From the NCBI RefSeq assembly GCF_021261325.1, contig NZ_JAJSBI010000011.1, forward strand, positions 1 through 64,000: a stretch of DNA of 64,000 nt, read 5' to 3'. Shown here one piece after another: positions 53,603 through 61,740 of this stretch (position 1 is the stretch's first letter; every line of letters starts with the position of its first letter). The position numbers and the translations under genes are program-made. The stretch comes from Streptomyces guryensis (GTDB lineage: Bacteria > Actinomycetota > Actinomycetes > Streptomycetales > Streptomycetaceae). The notes below the pieces were generated by a model, which was given only the letters and a program-made list of their open reading frames with translations, did not search any database and had not been told where the DNA came from.

Positions 53603-54229
53603 GGTGTGGGGCACCATCGCCTCCAGCGCCTGGGCCGTGCGCTCGGCCGAGTACTCCTGGGCGAAGCCGAGGGCGGCGTTCAGCACCACGACCGCCAGGA
53701 CCGCCACCGCCACCGCCACCGCCACCGCCACCGCCACCGCCAGCTGCAGGGTGCCCACGTCCCGCGGCTCCCGAAGCCCGTACGCCAGGAAGGTGATCCC
53801 CGACGCGACGATCAGCACCACCGCGAAAAGGTCCGTGAACTGCGCTCCCAACTGCCGCCACACGGCGCGGCGCCGCGCACGGGGCAGCTCGTTGGCCCCG
53901 TACCGCTCCAGCCTGTCCTGTGCCTGCGCCGCCGACAGGCCGCGCCGGGACGTGTCCAGTGCGGTGAAGACATCACCGGCGGCAAGTTCCCCTACCGGAG
54001 GACGCGGACCGGCACCGGACGTACCGCCGGCCCCGTCATCCTTCCCCGCGCCTGGCACCAACGGATCCGTGCCGGTGCGCATCATCCGGGCCTGTACGGT
54101 GGCGAAGTCTTCGTCGGCGACGGGTTCGGCCGGGTTGGGCGGAGGATCTTGACTGGGGCTTCCATCACGGACTCCAGGGAGCTCGGCGTACATCTCGCCG
54201 GTTCGCCGCCCTCTATCGGCGGCGCTCAC
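53603..54229 (-). pseudogene. P-type cation ATPase N-terminal part, truncated
   Basis: An actuator-type N-terminus (LDTSRRGLSAAQAQDRLERY, GANELPRARRRAVWRQLGAQ) leads to two transmembrane helices (FTDLFAVVLIVASGITFLAY and a helix containing a (VA) run) and QEYSAERTAQALEAMVPHT. There the sequence stops matching and runs antisense into the end of the FAD monooxygenase gene. The phosphorylation site DKTGT and all later domains are missing. The start may be ATG 54193 or the GTG/ATG at 54229. Confidence 0.75.
53701..53742. repeat. hexanucleotide tandem repeat (CCGCCA)7
   Basis: Seven perfect units encode alternating Val-Ala in a predicted transmembrane helix of the truncated P-type ATPase. The preceding bases (CAGGACCGCCA) are part of a degenerate extension. 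Confidence 0.92.
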
Positions 54230-54267
54230 TCATCGTGTGCCGGGCCGGCCGACGCCACCAGGGCCGT

Positions 54268-54284
54268 CCGGGACAGGGTCCCGG
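54268..54284 (-). terminator. small hairpin after the single-domain usp gene
   Basis: CCGGGAC (54268-54274) pairs with GTCCCGG (54278-54284) across AGG, 14 bp beyond the stop of the usp gene at 54298. Confidence 0.45.
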
Positions 54285-54297
54285 GCCGTTCGCCGCC

Positions 54298-54735
54298 TCA
54301 CGCCGGGACCGTGATGACGGGGCAGCGGGTGTGGTGCAGCACTCCCTGGCTCACCGAGCCCAGCAGCAAGCCCGTGAACCCTCCATGCCCCCGGGTTCCC
54401 ACGACCAGCCCCAAGGCGTGTTCCGAGGCTTCCGTCAGCACCTGCACGGGGTGACCGCGGACGACTTCGTGGTGCAACTCCACCTCCGGGTGCGTCGCGG
54501 TGCGACCCGCGACCGTCTCGGACAGCACACGGCGGCACTCCCGCACCGCGGCGTCCTCGTCCAGCACACCGAGGAGCGGCGGATGCCACACATACAGGGC
54601 GCGCAGGAGCGCTCCGCGCAGGGCCGCCTCCTCGAACGCCACATCCACCGCCGCCGCCGAATGCGGGCTGCCGTCGACCCCGACCGGGGCCGGAGCCGGT
54701 TCGATCGCCTTCCGCTGGTGCATCAAGACCTTCAC
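54298..54735 (-). CDS. single-domain universal stress protein, probably a truncated paralogue
   Basis: 145 residues: one UspA domain with APVGVDGSPHSAAAVDVAFE, GLVVGTRGHGGFTGLLLGSV and LHHTRCPVITVPA, containing the complete ATP-binding G-2x-G-9x-GS motif. The other usp genes here have two domains; this one begins at the inter-domain position, and its first codons (MKVLMHQRKAIE) are antisense to the ClC gene. A recombination event has therefore probably removed domain 1. It could still be functional, since single-domain Usps exist. Confidence 0.8.
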   Translation of the reverse strand: MKVLMHQRKAIEPAPAPVGVDGSPHSAAAVDVAFEEAALRGALLRALYVWHPPLLGVLDEDAAVRECRRVLSETVAGRTATHPEVELHHEVVRGHPVQVLTEASEHALGLVVGTRGHGGFTGLLLGSVSQGVLHHTRCPVITVPA

Positions 54736-56338
54736 GCGCCTCCTCTCCGGCCACGACGACTACGCGGCCTCCCCCGGCGCGGACAATCCGCACGTGCCGT
54801 GGCTCGGCCCGTACTTCGTGCTGCTGGCCCCGGTGATCGGCGGCCTGCTGTACGGGCCGCTGGTGAACCGGTTCGCCAAGGAGGCCCGCGGTCACGGGGT
54901 GCCCGAGGTGATGCTGGCGGTGGCGCAGCGCGGCGGCCGGATCAGACCGAAGGTCGCCGTGGTCAAAACGCTCGCTTCCGCCCTGTGCATCGGCTCCGGC
55001 GGCTCGGTGGGCCGCGAGGGCCCGATCGTGCAGATCGGCTCGGCCCTCGGATCCACGCTGGGCCGGGCGACGAAGGTGACCGAGGGCCGGATGAAGCTGC
55101 TGGTCGCCTGCGGCGCGGCAGGCGGCATAGCCGCCACTTTCAACGCACCGCTGGCCGGCGTGTTCTTCGCGATGGAACTGATCCTGGGCACCTTCAGCGC
55201 GGAAGCCTTCGGCGCCCTCGTGCTGGCCAGCGTCACCGCGAGCATCATCGGGCGGGCCGCCTTCGGCGACAACGCCTTCCTCAATCTCCCCGGCTTCCAC
55301 GTCGACCATCTCGCCCAGTACGGCCTGTTCGCCGCGCTCGGCGTCGTAGCCGCGGTGGCCGGGGTGGGCTTCTCCCGGTTCCTGTACCTGATCGAGGATG
55401 CCTGCGACTGGCTCTGGCGCGGCCCGGAATGGCTGCGCCCGGCGGTCGGCGGGCTGGCACTCGGCGTGCTCCTGCTGGCCCTGCCGGAGATGTACGGGGT
55501 CGGCTACCCGGTGCTCCAGAAGGCGACCGAGAGCGGCTACGCGGTCGGCTTCCTGCTCCTGCTGCTGGTGGGCAAGATGCTGGCGACCAGTCTGACCATC
55601 GGTATCGGCGGCTCCGGCGGGGTGTTCGCCCCCAGCCTCTTCATCGGGGCGATGCTGGGCTCGGCGTACGGCATCGGCGTCCACCACCTGATGCCCCACT
55701 CCGCCGGCGCGGTGGGCGCGTACGCGCTGGTCGGCATGGGCGCGGTCTTCGCCGGCGCGGCGCGCGCGCCGATCACCGCCGTGGTGATCCTCTTCGAACT
55801 CACCGGCGAGTACTCGATCATCCTGCCCCTGATGCTCGCGATCGTGCTCGCGACCGCCACCAGCCGCCTGATCACCCGCGACACCATCTACACCCTCAAG
55901 CTGCGCCGCCGGGGAATCGACCTCGAAGGCCCCGCCCCCGGCGCCCGGATCGGCACCCAGCAGGTCGGCGCCGTCATGGAAGCGCTGCCCTCTTCCCTGC
56001 CCGCCTCCGCGACACTCGCGGACGCCGCCGACCTGCTGAGCCTGTCCGGACACGGCACCCTTCCGGTGGTCGACGGCGCCGGGGACTACGCCGGCGTCGT
56101 CACCGCGCAGGCGGTGGCCGAGGCCCTCGCGGAACAGCCGGAGGACGCGCCGACCCGGGTCGGACAGCTCGCCGAGCCGCCCGCCTCGGTCACTGCCGAG
56201 CAGCCCCTGGCACAGGCGCTGCACGCCCTGCTGTCGGCCGCCGGGACCGGGCTGCCCGTCCTCGACTCGGAGCACGGCAAACCGGTCGGCTGGCTCAGCC
56301 ACCAGAGCGCTCTGCGCGCGGTGCACAAGGCCCCTTGA
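54701..56338 (+). CDS. ClC chloride channel/antiporter with CBS pair, native start lost
   Basis: From the recognisable SIAFRWC the protein runs about 545 residues: LCIGSGGSVGREGPIVQIGS (selectivity filter GSGGS and gating Glu in GREGP), CGAAGGIAATFNAPLAGVFF, GIGGSGGVFAPSLFIGAMLG and AGAARAPITAVVILFELTGE are all intact, followed by two CBS motifs. The usual 25-40 residue N-terminus and half of the first helix are missing; upstream is antisense usp DNA with no in-frame Met until 54500. GTG 54794 is the nearest usable start and would shorten the protein further, so functionality is doubtful. Confidence 0.82.
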   Translation, partial: SIAFRWCIKTFTRLLSGHDDYAASPGADNPHVPWLGPYFVLLAPVIGGLLYGPLVNRFAKEARGHGVPEVMLAVAQRGGRIRPKVAVVKTLASALCIGSGGSVGREGPIVQIGSALGSTLGRATKVTEGRMKLLVACGAAGGIAATFNAPLAGVFFAMELILGTFSAEAFGALVLASVTASIIGRAAFGDNAFLNLPGFHVDHLAQYGLFAALGVVAAVAGVGFSRFLYLIEDACDWLWRGPEWLRPAVGGLALGVLLLALPEMYGVGYPVLQKATESGYAVGFLLLLLVGKMLATSLTIGIGGSGGVFAPSLFIGAMLGSAYGIGVHHLMPHSAGAVGAYALVGMGAVFAGAARAPITAVVILFELTGEYSIILPLMLAIVLATATSRLITRDTIYTLKLRRRGIDLEGPAPGARIGTQQVGAVMEALPSSLPASATLADAADLLSLSGHGTLPVVDGAGDYAGVVTAQAVAEALAEQPEDAPTRVGQLAEPPASVTAEQPLAQALHALLSAAGTGLPVLDSEHGKPVGWLSHQSALRAVHKAP

Positions 56339-56380
56339 CCATGTGCCACGCGACGGCCGCCCGAATCCGGACACCAACTT

Positions 56381-56393
56381 TTGCGCTATGCAA
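56381..56393. promoter_or_regulatory. MarR-type palindrome, site 1
   Basis: TTGCGCTATGCAA, one mismatch from the TTGCATNATGCAA dyad, lies 43 bp after the ClC stop. It may mark the far end of the glxA-like upstream region or the promoter of a lost gene. Confidence 0.5.
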
Positions 56394-56850
56394 AGCTGGG
56401 TACAGGGATCTGGCGCCCGGATGGCTCCAAGGAGGTGGGCCATGCACACAGACCACGCCCAGGCCATACACACAGACCACGTCCAGCGCGCCTACTCGTT
56501 CGTGTGCCTCCACCGCCGGGCACGGCTGGGAGAACACATACGAGATCGACGTGACCGTGGACGAGCACGCGAGGACCACCGCGACCTACCACCTCGGCGC
56601 CAGGCGCGTACCTTCGCCGCTGCAGGCGCGTGGGCCTACCAGGCCGTACTCTTCGCACCGGGACCGGTGAAGACCACGGCCCCGTATCGGCCACTGATGC
56701 AGCTCGCCGTGATCATCGGGTTCTTCCCGGGCTTGCCGGTCAACCACCGCTGGGCCGGGCCGGGCCGGCTGGAGGGAACCGATGCGACCGCGGCCGGCCT
56801 GCGTCGCCCGCAGGCCGCCAGGCACGGCCACATTGCTCACATCGGATTAT
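56394..56850. other. region between two operator-like sites, no assignable gene
   Basis: Plus-strand frames give protein-like pieces (GWENTYEIDVTVDEHARTTA near 56530-56590; WAYQAVLFAPGPVKTTAPYR near 56630-56690) without a common frame or family I recognise. The segment ACACAGACCACG occurs twice within 30 bp near 56443-56485. Probably decayed. Confidence 0.35.
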
Positions 56851-56865
56851 TTTGCATAGTGCAAA
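56851..56865. promoter_or_regulatory. MarR-type palindrome, site 2, upstream of glxA-like gene
   Basis: TTTGCATAGTGCAAA is a perfect inverted repeat (6-bp arms, 3-bp spacer) 88 bp upstream of the oxidase start. It is the best conserved of four similar sites between 56.3 and 61.2 kb. Confidence 0.7.
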
Positions 56866-56952
56866 CGAGAGTGTCTCCCGGGATCCCGGGGGTGTGCGAG
56901 GTAGTGGTCGGTACGTCCACGCCCGACCGGCCCGCAGCGGAGGCACTCCCCG

Positions 56953-58905
56953 ATGGCCCAGCGCACCTCCCGCCCCACCACCCGGAAGACCCTGTTCGCC
57001 ACCGCGGCCGTCGTCACCCTCGCCGCGCTCAACGCCCCGGCCGTGGCGGGCTTCGCCCAGCACGCCTACCACCACTACGAGATCAACCAGCCCGAGTACA
57101 AAGCGGCCTACGGCCACTGGGCCCTTGCCACGCTGCCGGGCCAGTACCAGCTCAACTCCATCCACGCGATCCTGCTCCACACCGGCAAGGTGCTGCTGAT
57201 CGCCGGAAGCGGAAACAACGTCAAGCACTTCGACGGAGGCGTCTTCAAGAGCACCCTGTGGGACCCGGCGACCAACACCTTCAAGAAGATTGACACCCCG
57301 GCCGACCTCTTCTGCAGCGGCCACACCCAGCTCCCCGACGGCAAGATCCTCATCGCCGGCGGCACCGCCCGCTACGAGGTCCTCCAGGGCGACGTGAAAC
57401 GCGCCGGCGGCGCCATGCTGGTCAAGAACAACGACCCTGACCGCGGTCGCACCTTCCCCAAGGGCACCGTCTTCCGCTCCCCCGCCGGCGTCGAGTACCG
57501 CTCCCAGTTCGCCGTGCAGGTACCCGCCGCAAAGAAGACCTCCACCGGCAGCATCGGCAACGCCACGGTGACCGCGAGCCAGGCCCGCGTCTTCGTCGAG
57601 GCGGTCGAACAGGGCCCGCTCGGCATCACCAACACCACCGAGCAGTACGAGATCCAGGGCTTGAGGGGCAAGGACGCCAACAACGTCTACGGCGTCGCCA
57701 ACAAGCTCGGCCTTGACAAGAAGGACTTCCAGGGCATCAAGGACGTCTACGAGTTCGACCCCGTCACCGAGAAGTACACCAAGGTCGGCTCGATGAGCGA
57801 GGCCCGCTGGTATCCGACCTTGACGACGCTTTCCGACGGACGTGTCCTGGCCGTCTCCGGCCTCGACGACATCGGCCAGGTCGTCCCCGGCAAGAACGAG
57901 ATCTACAACCCGGCGACCAGAGCCTGGTCGAAGGCCCCGACGCGCTACTTCCCCACCTACCCCTCCCTCTTCCTCACGGGCAAGGGCAAGATCTTCTACA
58001 GCGGCTCCAACGCCGGTTACGGACCCGCCGACAAGGGCCGCAAGTCCGGCCTGTGGGACCTGACGGCCAACTCCTTTACCCCGGTCCCCGGTCTGAAGGA
58101 TCCGGACATCCTGGAGACCTCCTCCTCCGTCCTGTTGCCGCCCGCCCAGGACAGGAAGGTCATGGTGCTCGGCGGAGGGGGCGTCGGGGAGTCCCGGGCG
58201 GCCACCTCCCGCACGGCGATCGTCGACCTCAAGGCCACGCACCCCACCTTCACGCCCGGCCCGCACCTTCCGGAGAACACCCGCTACCTCAACAGCGTGC
58301 TCATGCCGGACGACACCGTCTTCACCACCGGCGGCAGCAGCGGCTACCGCGGCAAGGGCGCCAGCGACATCCTCAAGGCCCAGTTCTACGACCCCGCAGC
58401 CAACGCCTTCATCCGGGCCGCCGATCCGGCCGTCGGCCGCAACTACCACACCGAGGCCCTGCTCCTGCCCGACGGCCGCGTCGCCGTCTTCGGCTCCGAC
58501 CCGCTCTTCGCCGACCAGGACGACTCCCGCCCCGGACACTTCGAACAGCGCGTCGAGGTCTACTCCCCGCCCTACCTCTTCCACGGCGCACGCCCTCGTC
58601 TCGACCTCCACGGAAGGACCTGGGCGCACCGCGGGGACGACATCACCCTCGGCTCGGCGGACGCCGCCGGCATCACCCGCGTCCGGCTCATGCGACCCGG
58701 ATCGGCCACTCACGTCACGGACTTCGACCAGCGCTCCGTCGCCCTGAAGGTGATCCGCCGCACCGGCACATCACTCACGGTCCGGATCCCCGACGATCCG
58801 TCACTCGTTCCCTCGGGCTGGTACACGGTCGTCGCCACGGACGGCAACGGGACACCGTCGAAGGCCCTGTGGCTGGGGGTCCGCCACGCGTCAGCGACTC
58901 CATGA
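56953..58905 (+). CDS. GlxA-like copper radical oxidase (galactose oxidase family)
   Basis: 650 residues; GGAGG 9 nt before ATG. N-terminal membrane anchor or signal (about 12-34), seven-bladed kelch-type barrel, C-terminal DUF1929 domain. Cofactor residues are conserved: Cys121 (LFCSGHTQL) and Tyr287 in RWYPTL for the thioether link, Trp286 stacking beside it, Tyr498/His499 (GRNYHTE) and His587 (SATHVTD) as copper ligands. S. lividans GlxA works with the CslA glucan synthase in hyphal tip polymer deposition; no cslA is nearby, so this is a paralogue with its own context. Ends 5 bp before the next operator-like site. Confidence 0.92.
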   Translation: MAQRTSRPTTRKTLFATAAVVTLAALNAPAVAGFAQHAYHHYEINQPEYKAAYGHWALATLPGQYQLNSIHAILLHTGKVLLIAGSGNNVKHFDGGVFKSTLWDPATNTFKKIDTPADLFCSGHTQLPDGKILIAGGTARYEVLQGDVKRAGGAMLVKNNDPDRGRTFPKGTVFRSPAGVEYRSQFAVQVPAAKKTSTGSIGNATVTASQARVFVEAVEQGPLGITNTTEQYEIQGLRGKDANNVYGVANKLGLDKKDFQGIKDVYEFDPVTEKYTKVGSMSEARWYPTLTTLSDGRVLAVSGLDDIGQVVPGKNEIYNPATRAWSKAPTRYFPTYPSLFLTGKGKIFYSGSNAGYGPADKGRKSGLWDLTANSFTPVPGLKDPDILETSSSVLLPPAQDRKVMVLGGGGVGESRAATSRTAIVDLKATHPTFTPGPHLPENTRYLNSVLMPDDTVFTTGGSSGYRGKGASDILKAQFYDPAANAFIRAADPAVGRNYHTEALLLPDGRVAVFGSDPLFADQDDSRPGHFEQRVEVYSPPYLFHGARPRLDLHGRTWAHRGDDITLGSADAAGITRVRLMRPGSATHVTDFDQRSVALKVIRRTGTSLTVRIPDDPSLVPSGWYTVVATDGNGTPSKALWLGVRHASATP

Positions 58906-58910
58906 GCAGC

Positions 58911-58925
58911 TTGGCATAGTGCAAT
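58911..58925. promoter_or_regulatory. MarR-type palindrome, site 3, upstream of DUF4142 gene
   Basis: TTGGCATAGTGCAAT matches site 2 at 13 of 15 positions and is followed by CTTTACC. It lies 80 bp upstream of the DUF4142 gene. A decayed copy (GGCATGCAATTTTTACC) precedes the duplicated pseudogene near 59808. Confidence 0.65.
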
Positions 58926-59004
58926 CTTTACCTGGAGCAAGGGTTTCCTTTCCGTTGCCGGCCCGTACCTGCCGACGTACCCGCCGCCCGCTCCAGGAGG
59001 CACG

Positions 59005-59775
59005 ATGCCCCTCTCGCGCAACACGATCGGAACCGTCTTCGTGGGCGGCGCGCTGAGCGTGACGCTCGCCGCCCTGGCCTACCCGAGCATGCTCGGCATC
59101 CAGAACGCGTCCACCAACCAGTCCCGCGTGATCGCCAGCACCCAGTGGGGGCCGCTCACCGAGGCCGACCGCAACTTCGTCGTCTTCGTGCGCTCCGCCG
59201 GACTGTGGGAGGGCCCCTCCGGCGACCTGGCCATGCAGAAGGGAACGACCCAGGCGGTGCGCGAAGCCGGCCGGCACCTGGTCATCGGGCACGCCGCACT
59301 CGACGCCAGCTGCCGCAAGATCGCCCCCGAGCTGAACATCACCATCCCCAACCAGCCCACTCCACAGCAGCAGGGCTTCCTGGACACGTTCAAGTCGGAC
59401 ACCGGCAAGCAGTTCGACTCCGACTTCGCCAACACCCTGCGCGTCACCCACGGCTCGATCTTCAACACCATCGCCAAGATCCGCTCCACCACCCAGAACA
59501 CCCTCGTACGCCAACTGGCCGACCAGGCCAACGACGTCGTCCTGGACCACATCACGCAGATGGAGAACACCGGGCTCGTCAACTTCACCCAGGTCAACAA
59601 CCAGGAGACGAACCCGCCCAAGCTCCCGTCCAGCCAGGCCACCCCGCCGGTGCCACAGCCGGGGGCACCGATGGTCACCCTCACCGTGCCCCCCGGACTG
59701 CCGACCGACGGAGTACCGACGGGCCCCGCCACGACATCCTCACCCTCGCCGTCACCCTCCCCCACAGCCGGATGA
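59005..59775 (+). CDS. secreted DUF4142 (ferritin-like) protein
   Basis: 256 residues; AGGAGG 4 nt before ATG. Signal or anchor helix at 8-28. WGPLTEADRNFVVFVRSAGL, AVREAGRHLVIGHAALDASC and LRVTHGSIFNTIAKIRSTTQ are DUF4142 helices, a four-helix bundle related to ferritin-like folds but without an obvious metal set. The last 45 residues are Pro/Ser/Thr-rich (SSPSPSPSPTAG). It follows the GlxA-like gene and carries the same operator type, suggesting joint control. Confidence 0.87.
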   Translation: MPLSRNTIGTVFVGGALSVTLAALAYPSMLGIQNASTNQSRVIASTQWGPLTEADRNFVVFVRSAGLWEGPSGDLAMQKGTTQAVREAGRHLVIGHAALDASCRKIAPELNITIPNQPTPQQQGFLDTFKSDTGKQFDSDFANTLRVTHGSIFNTIAKIRSTTQNTLVRQLADQANDVVLDHITQMENTGLVNFTQVNNQETNPPKLPSSQATPPVPQPGAPMVTLTVPPGLPTDGVPTGPATTSSPSPSPSPTAG

Positions 59776-59815
59776 CCTCGCCCATGTGACGCACAACACA
59801 GGCGGCATGCAATTT

Positions 59816-60239
59816 TTACCGCGCCCTGGGCCTGACCCTCACCGCGCTCGCCTACCCTGCGATGCTCGGCGTGCAGACCGTGTCAAGCGACCCGAACCGC
59901 ATCGTCGCCAGCACTCAGTACGGCCCGCTCACCGAGGCCGACCGCGACTTCGTCGTGAAGGGCCGCTCAGCAGGACTGTGGGAGTACCCGCTGGGCGAAC
60001 TGGCGCTGTAGAAGGGCTCGACGGAGGAGATGAGGGAAGCCGGCAGGCACCTGATCGTGGGGCATGCCGGACTCGACGAGCTGTGCCGCAAGATCACCCC
60101 CGAGCTGAACATCACGCTGCCCCACCAGGCCACCCCGCAACAGCAGCAGTTCGTGCCGACATCGGCGGCCGTCCTCACCGCTCGCCGCGACCTGAACATG
60201 AACACCGCCTCGCCGACACCCAGTTCTTCGGCCGACTGA
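59816..60239 (+). pseudogene. decayed duplicate of the DUF4142 gene
   Basis: The translation (LTLTALAYPAMLGVQTVSS, TQYGPLTEADRDFVVKGRSA, REAGRHLIVGHAGLDELCRK) parallels the intact gene. An in-frame TAG at 60009-60011 replaces the Gln codon of DLAMQKG, the first 15 codons and ATG are absent, and the last third is deleted (joins QQQQFV to PTSAAVLTARRDL). Tandem duplication with loss of the second copy. Confidence 0.85.
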
Positions 60240-60275
60240 TCAAGCGAAGGATGGCGCCGCTCTCCGGCCCGGGCA

Positions 60276-60962
60276 CTAGGCCGTGGGACGCGACAGCCGG
60301 TAGGAGCGGACGACGGCGACCACGCTCCCGGCGACGAGTGCTGCCGACCATGGGGCCAGGTCGCGCAGCGGCCCCGGGACTCCAGCCCCCGTCTCCGCAC
60401 CGCGAGTTGGCACCGAGCCCTTGGGGTCGTACACGACGGCGAGCGCGTCTCCGGGCCGGGTGGCCCGTCCGCAACCGCGCCAGATGCGGACCTTGAGCGG
60501 TATGCCGTCGGTGTCCGCCACCGAACAGAGGTACCGGGCACGCCCACCGTCTGTCGCCCGGCCGTCCTCGACCGAGGTCACCACCACGGACTGCACCTGC
60601 TCGCGTTCCGCCAGCACCATGCCGGCGGCGACCTGCGGTGCCTGCAGCGCAAGGCATGCGCCGAGCAGCGCCGCAACAGCGACGGGCGCACGTCCGGCCC
60701 CCACGAAGGACAGGTACAGAGCAAGGGCTCCCGCGCAGACCAGGCCCGCCTCGCCGTCGGCCAGCGAGGGCCTCCCCGTCCAGGCGCCGTAGAGCGCCGT
60801 ACCGACGATCGCCACGGAGGCGAGGCCCCCTGCAAGGATCCCCTCCGCGACCAGCCACCGGGGCGGCAAGCCGACGAACTCCGCGGGCCCCCACACCGTG
60901 GTGCGCAGATGCGCCATCAGAGGCAGTTCAGCAGAGGACGAGGGCCGAGGCCTTCGGCGCAT
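60276..60962 (-). CDS. integral membrane protein of unknown family
   Basis: 228 residues if ATG 60962 is used (GGGTGA upstream); ATG 60917 gives 213 residues but has no ribosome binding site. About four transmembrane helices: LVAEGILAGGLASVAIVGTA, LVCAGALALYLSFV, VAVAALLGACLALQ and SAALVAGSVVAVVR. Between helices 3 and 4 there is a roughly 70-residue extracytoplasmic part (VVTSVEDGRATDGGRARYLC, GDALAVVYDPKGSVP) reminiscent of DUF3592-type proteins. The operator-like site 4 lies 169 bp upstream. Confidence 0.72.
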   Translation of the reverse strand: MRRRPRPSSSAELPLMAHLRTTVWGPAEFVGLPPRWLVAEGILAGGLASVAIVGTALYGAWTGRPSLADGEAGLVCAGALALYLSFVGAGRAPVAVAALLGACLALQAPQVAAGMVLAEREQVQSVVVTSVEDGRATDGGRARYLCSVADTDGIPLKVRIWRGCGRATRPGDALAVVYDPKGSVPTRGAETGAGVPGPLRDLAPWSAALVAGSVVAVVRSYRLSRPTA

Positions 60963-61130
60963 CCGTGTCACCCGCCCCGCATCCTTCCCTGGTTGATCAG
61001 CGACGATCGGTGCCGCCACCCAGGAGGCGCGACCGCACTGCCCTCGACCGGACACACTCATGTGGCGCGTACTGCCGGAATCCGGCAGCGAAACCCATGT
61101 CCCCCAGCAAACCCATAGTCCAGAATACTC

Positions 61131-61143
61131 TTGCATTATGCAA
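61131..61143. promoter_or_regulatory. MarR-type palindrome, site 4
   Basis: TTGCATTATGCAA is a perfect inverted repeat (6-bp arms, one central base). It sits between the MarR gene end (61204) and the membrane-protein gene, in the position of the latter's promoter. Confidence 0.65.
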
Positions 61144-61203
61144 AATCCGCCGGACCCGGAAAGGAGCCGCCCGGAAACCCGTGCCGTCCGCCCGGGAAGA
61201 ACG

Positions 61204-61740
61204 TCACGCGTCGTGTGCCATCGCTCCGTCCACGACCCAGCCGAGCGGGTGCGGCTCCGGGTCGTCCAGGGCGGGGGCCGGGGGCTCTCCTCCGGCTCGG
61301 TTGAAGGCACTGAGGGCCTCGATGAGCGCCAGCCGCTGCGTCGGGCCCAGCCGCGCCACGATCGTGGCGATCTCGGAGCGGCGCCGGGCGGTGACGTCCT
61401 CGACGGTACGGCGCCCCTCCTCGGTGAGCTGGAGCAGGGTCTCGCGGCGGTTATCGGGGTTGGTCTGCCGGTCGGCAAGCCCGGCGGCGATCAGCCGGTC
61501 GACCATCCGCATCGCCGTCGACGGCGCCACCTGCAGCAGATCGGCGAGCGCCACCAGCTTGGTGGCGCCCCGGGTGGCCAGCACCACCAGCATCCGGAAC
61601 TGCGGCAGCGTCACCCGCTCCTCGACCTCGGCGAGCGAGCGGGCGGAGACCGCCACCAGCAGGCGGGAGGCGGTCAGCACCGCCCTGGTGACCGCATCGA
61701 CGTCGTCCATCGCCCCGGCGGGGTTCTCATGCTCCGGCAT
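61204..61740 (-). CDS. MarR-family transcriptional regulator
   Basis: 178 residues. The winged HTH (about 40-125) includes VTLPQFRMLVVLATRGATKL, LLQVAPSTAMRMVDRLIAAG and ADRQTNPDNRRETLLQLTEE, the wing with DxRxxxL. The extended C-terminus (after 150) is Pro-rich. It is the only regulator near the four TTGCATA-type dyads, whose size and symmetry suit a MarR dimer, so it is the best candidate to bind them. No such dyad is visible in its own upstream region. Confidence 0.88.
   Translation of the reverse strand: MPEHENPAGAMDDVDAVTRAVLTASRLLVAVSARSLAEVEERVTLPQFRMLVVLATRGATKLVALADLLQVAPSTAMRMVDRLIAAGLADRQTNPDNRRETLLQLTEEGRRTVEDVTARRRSEIATIVARLGPTQRLALIEALSAFNRAGGEPPAPALDDPEPHPLGWVVDGAMAHDA

Noticed and set aside
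54230-56473. 747-residue minus-strand open frame opposite ClC
   Set aside because: Antisense shadow of the ClC gene with low-complexity composition and no recognisable motif.
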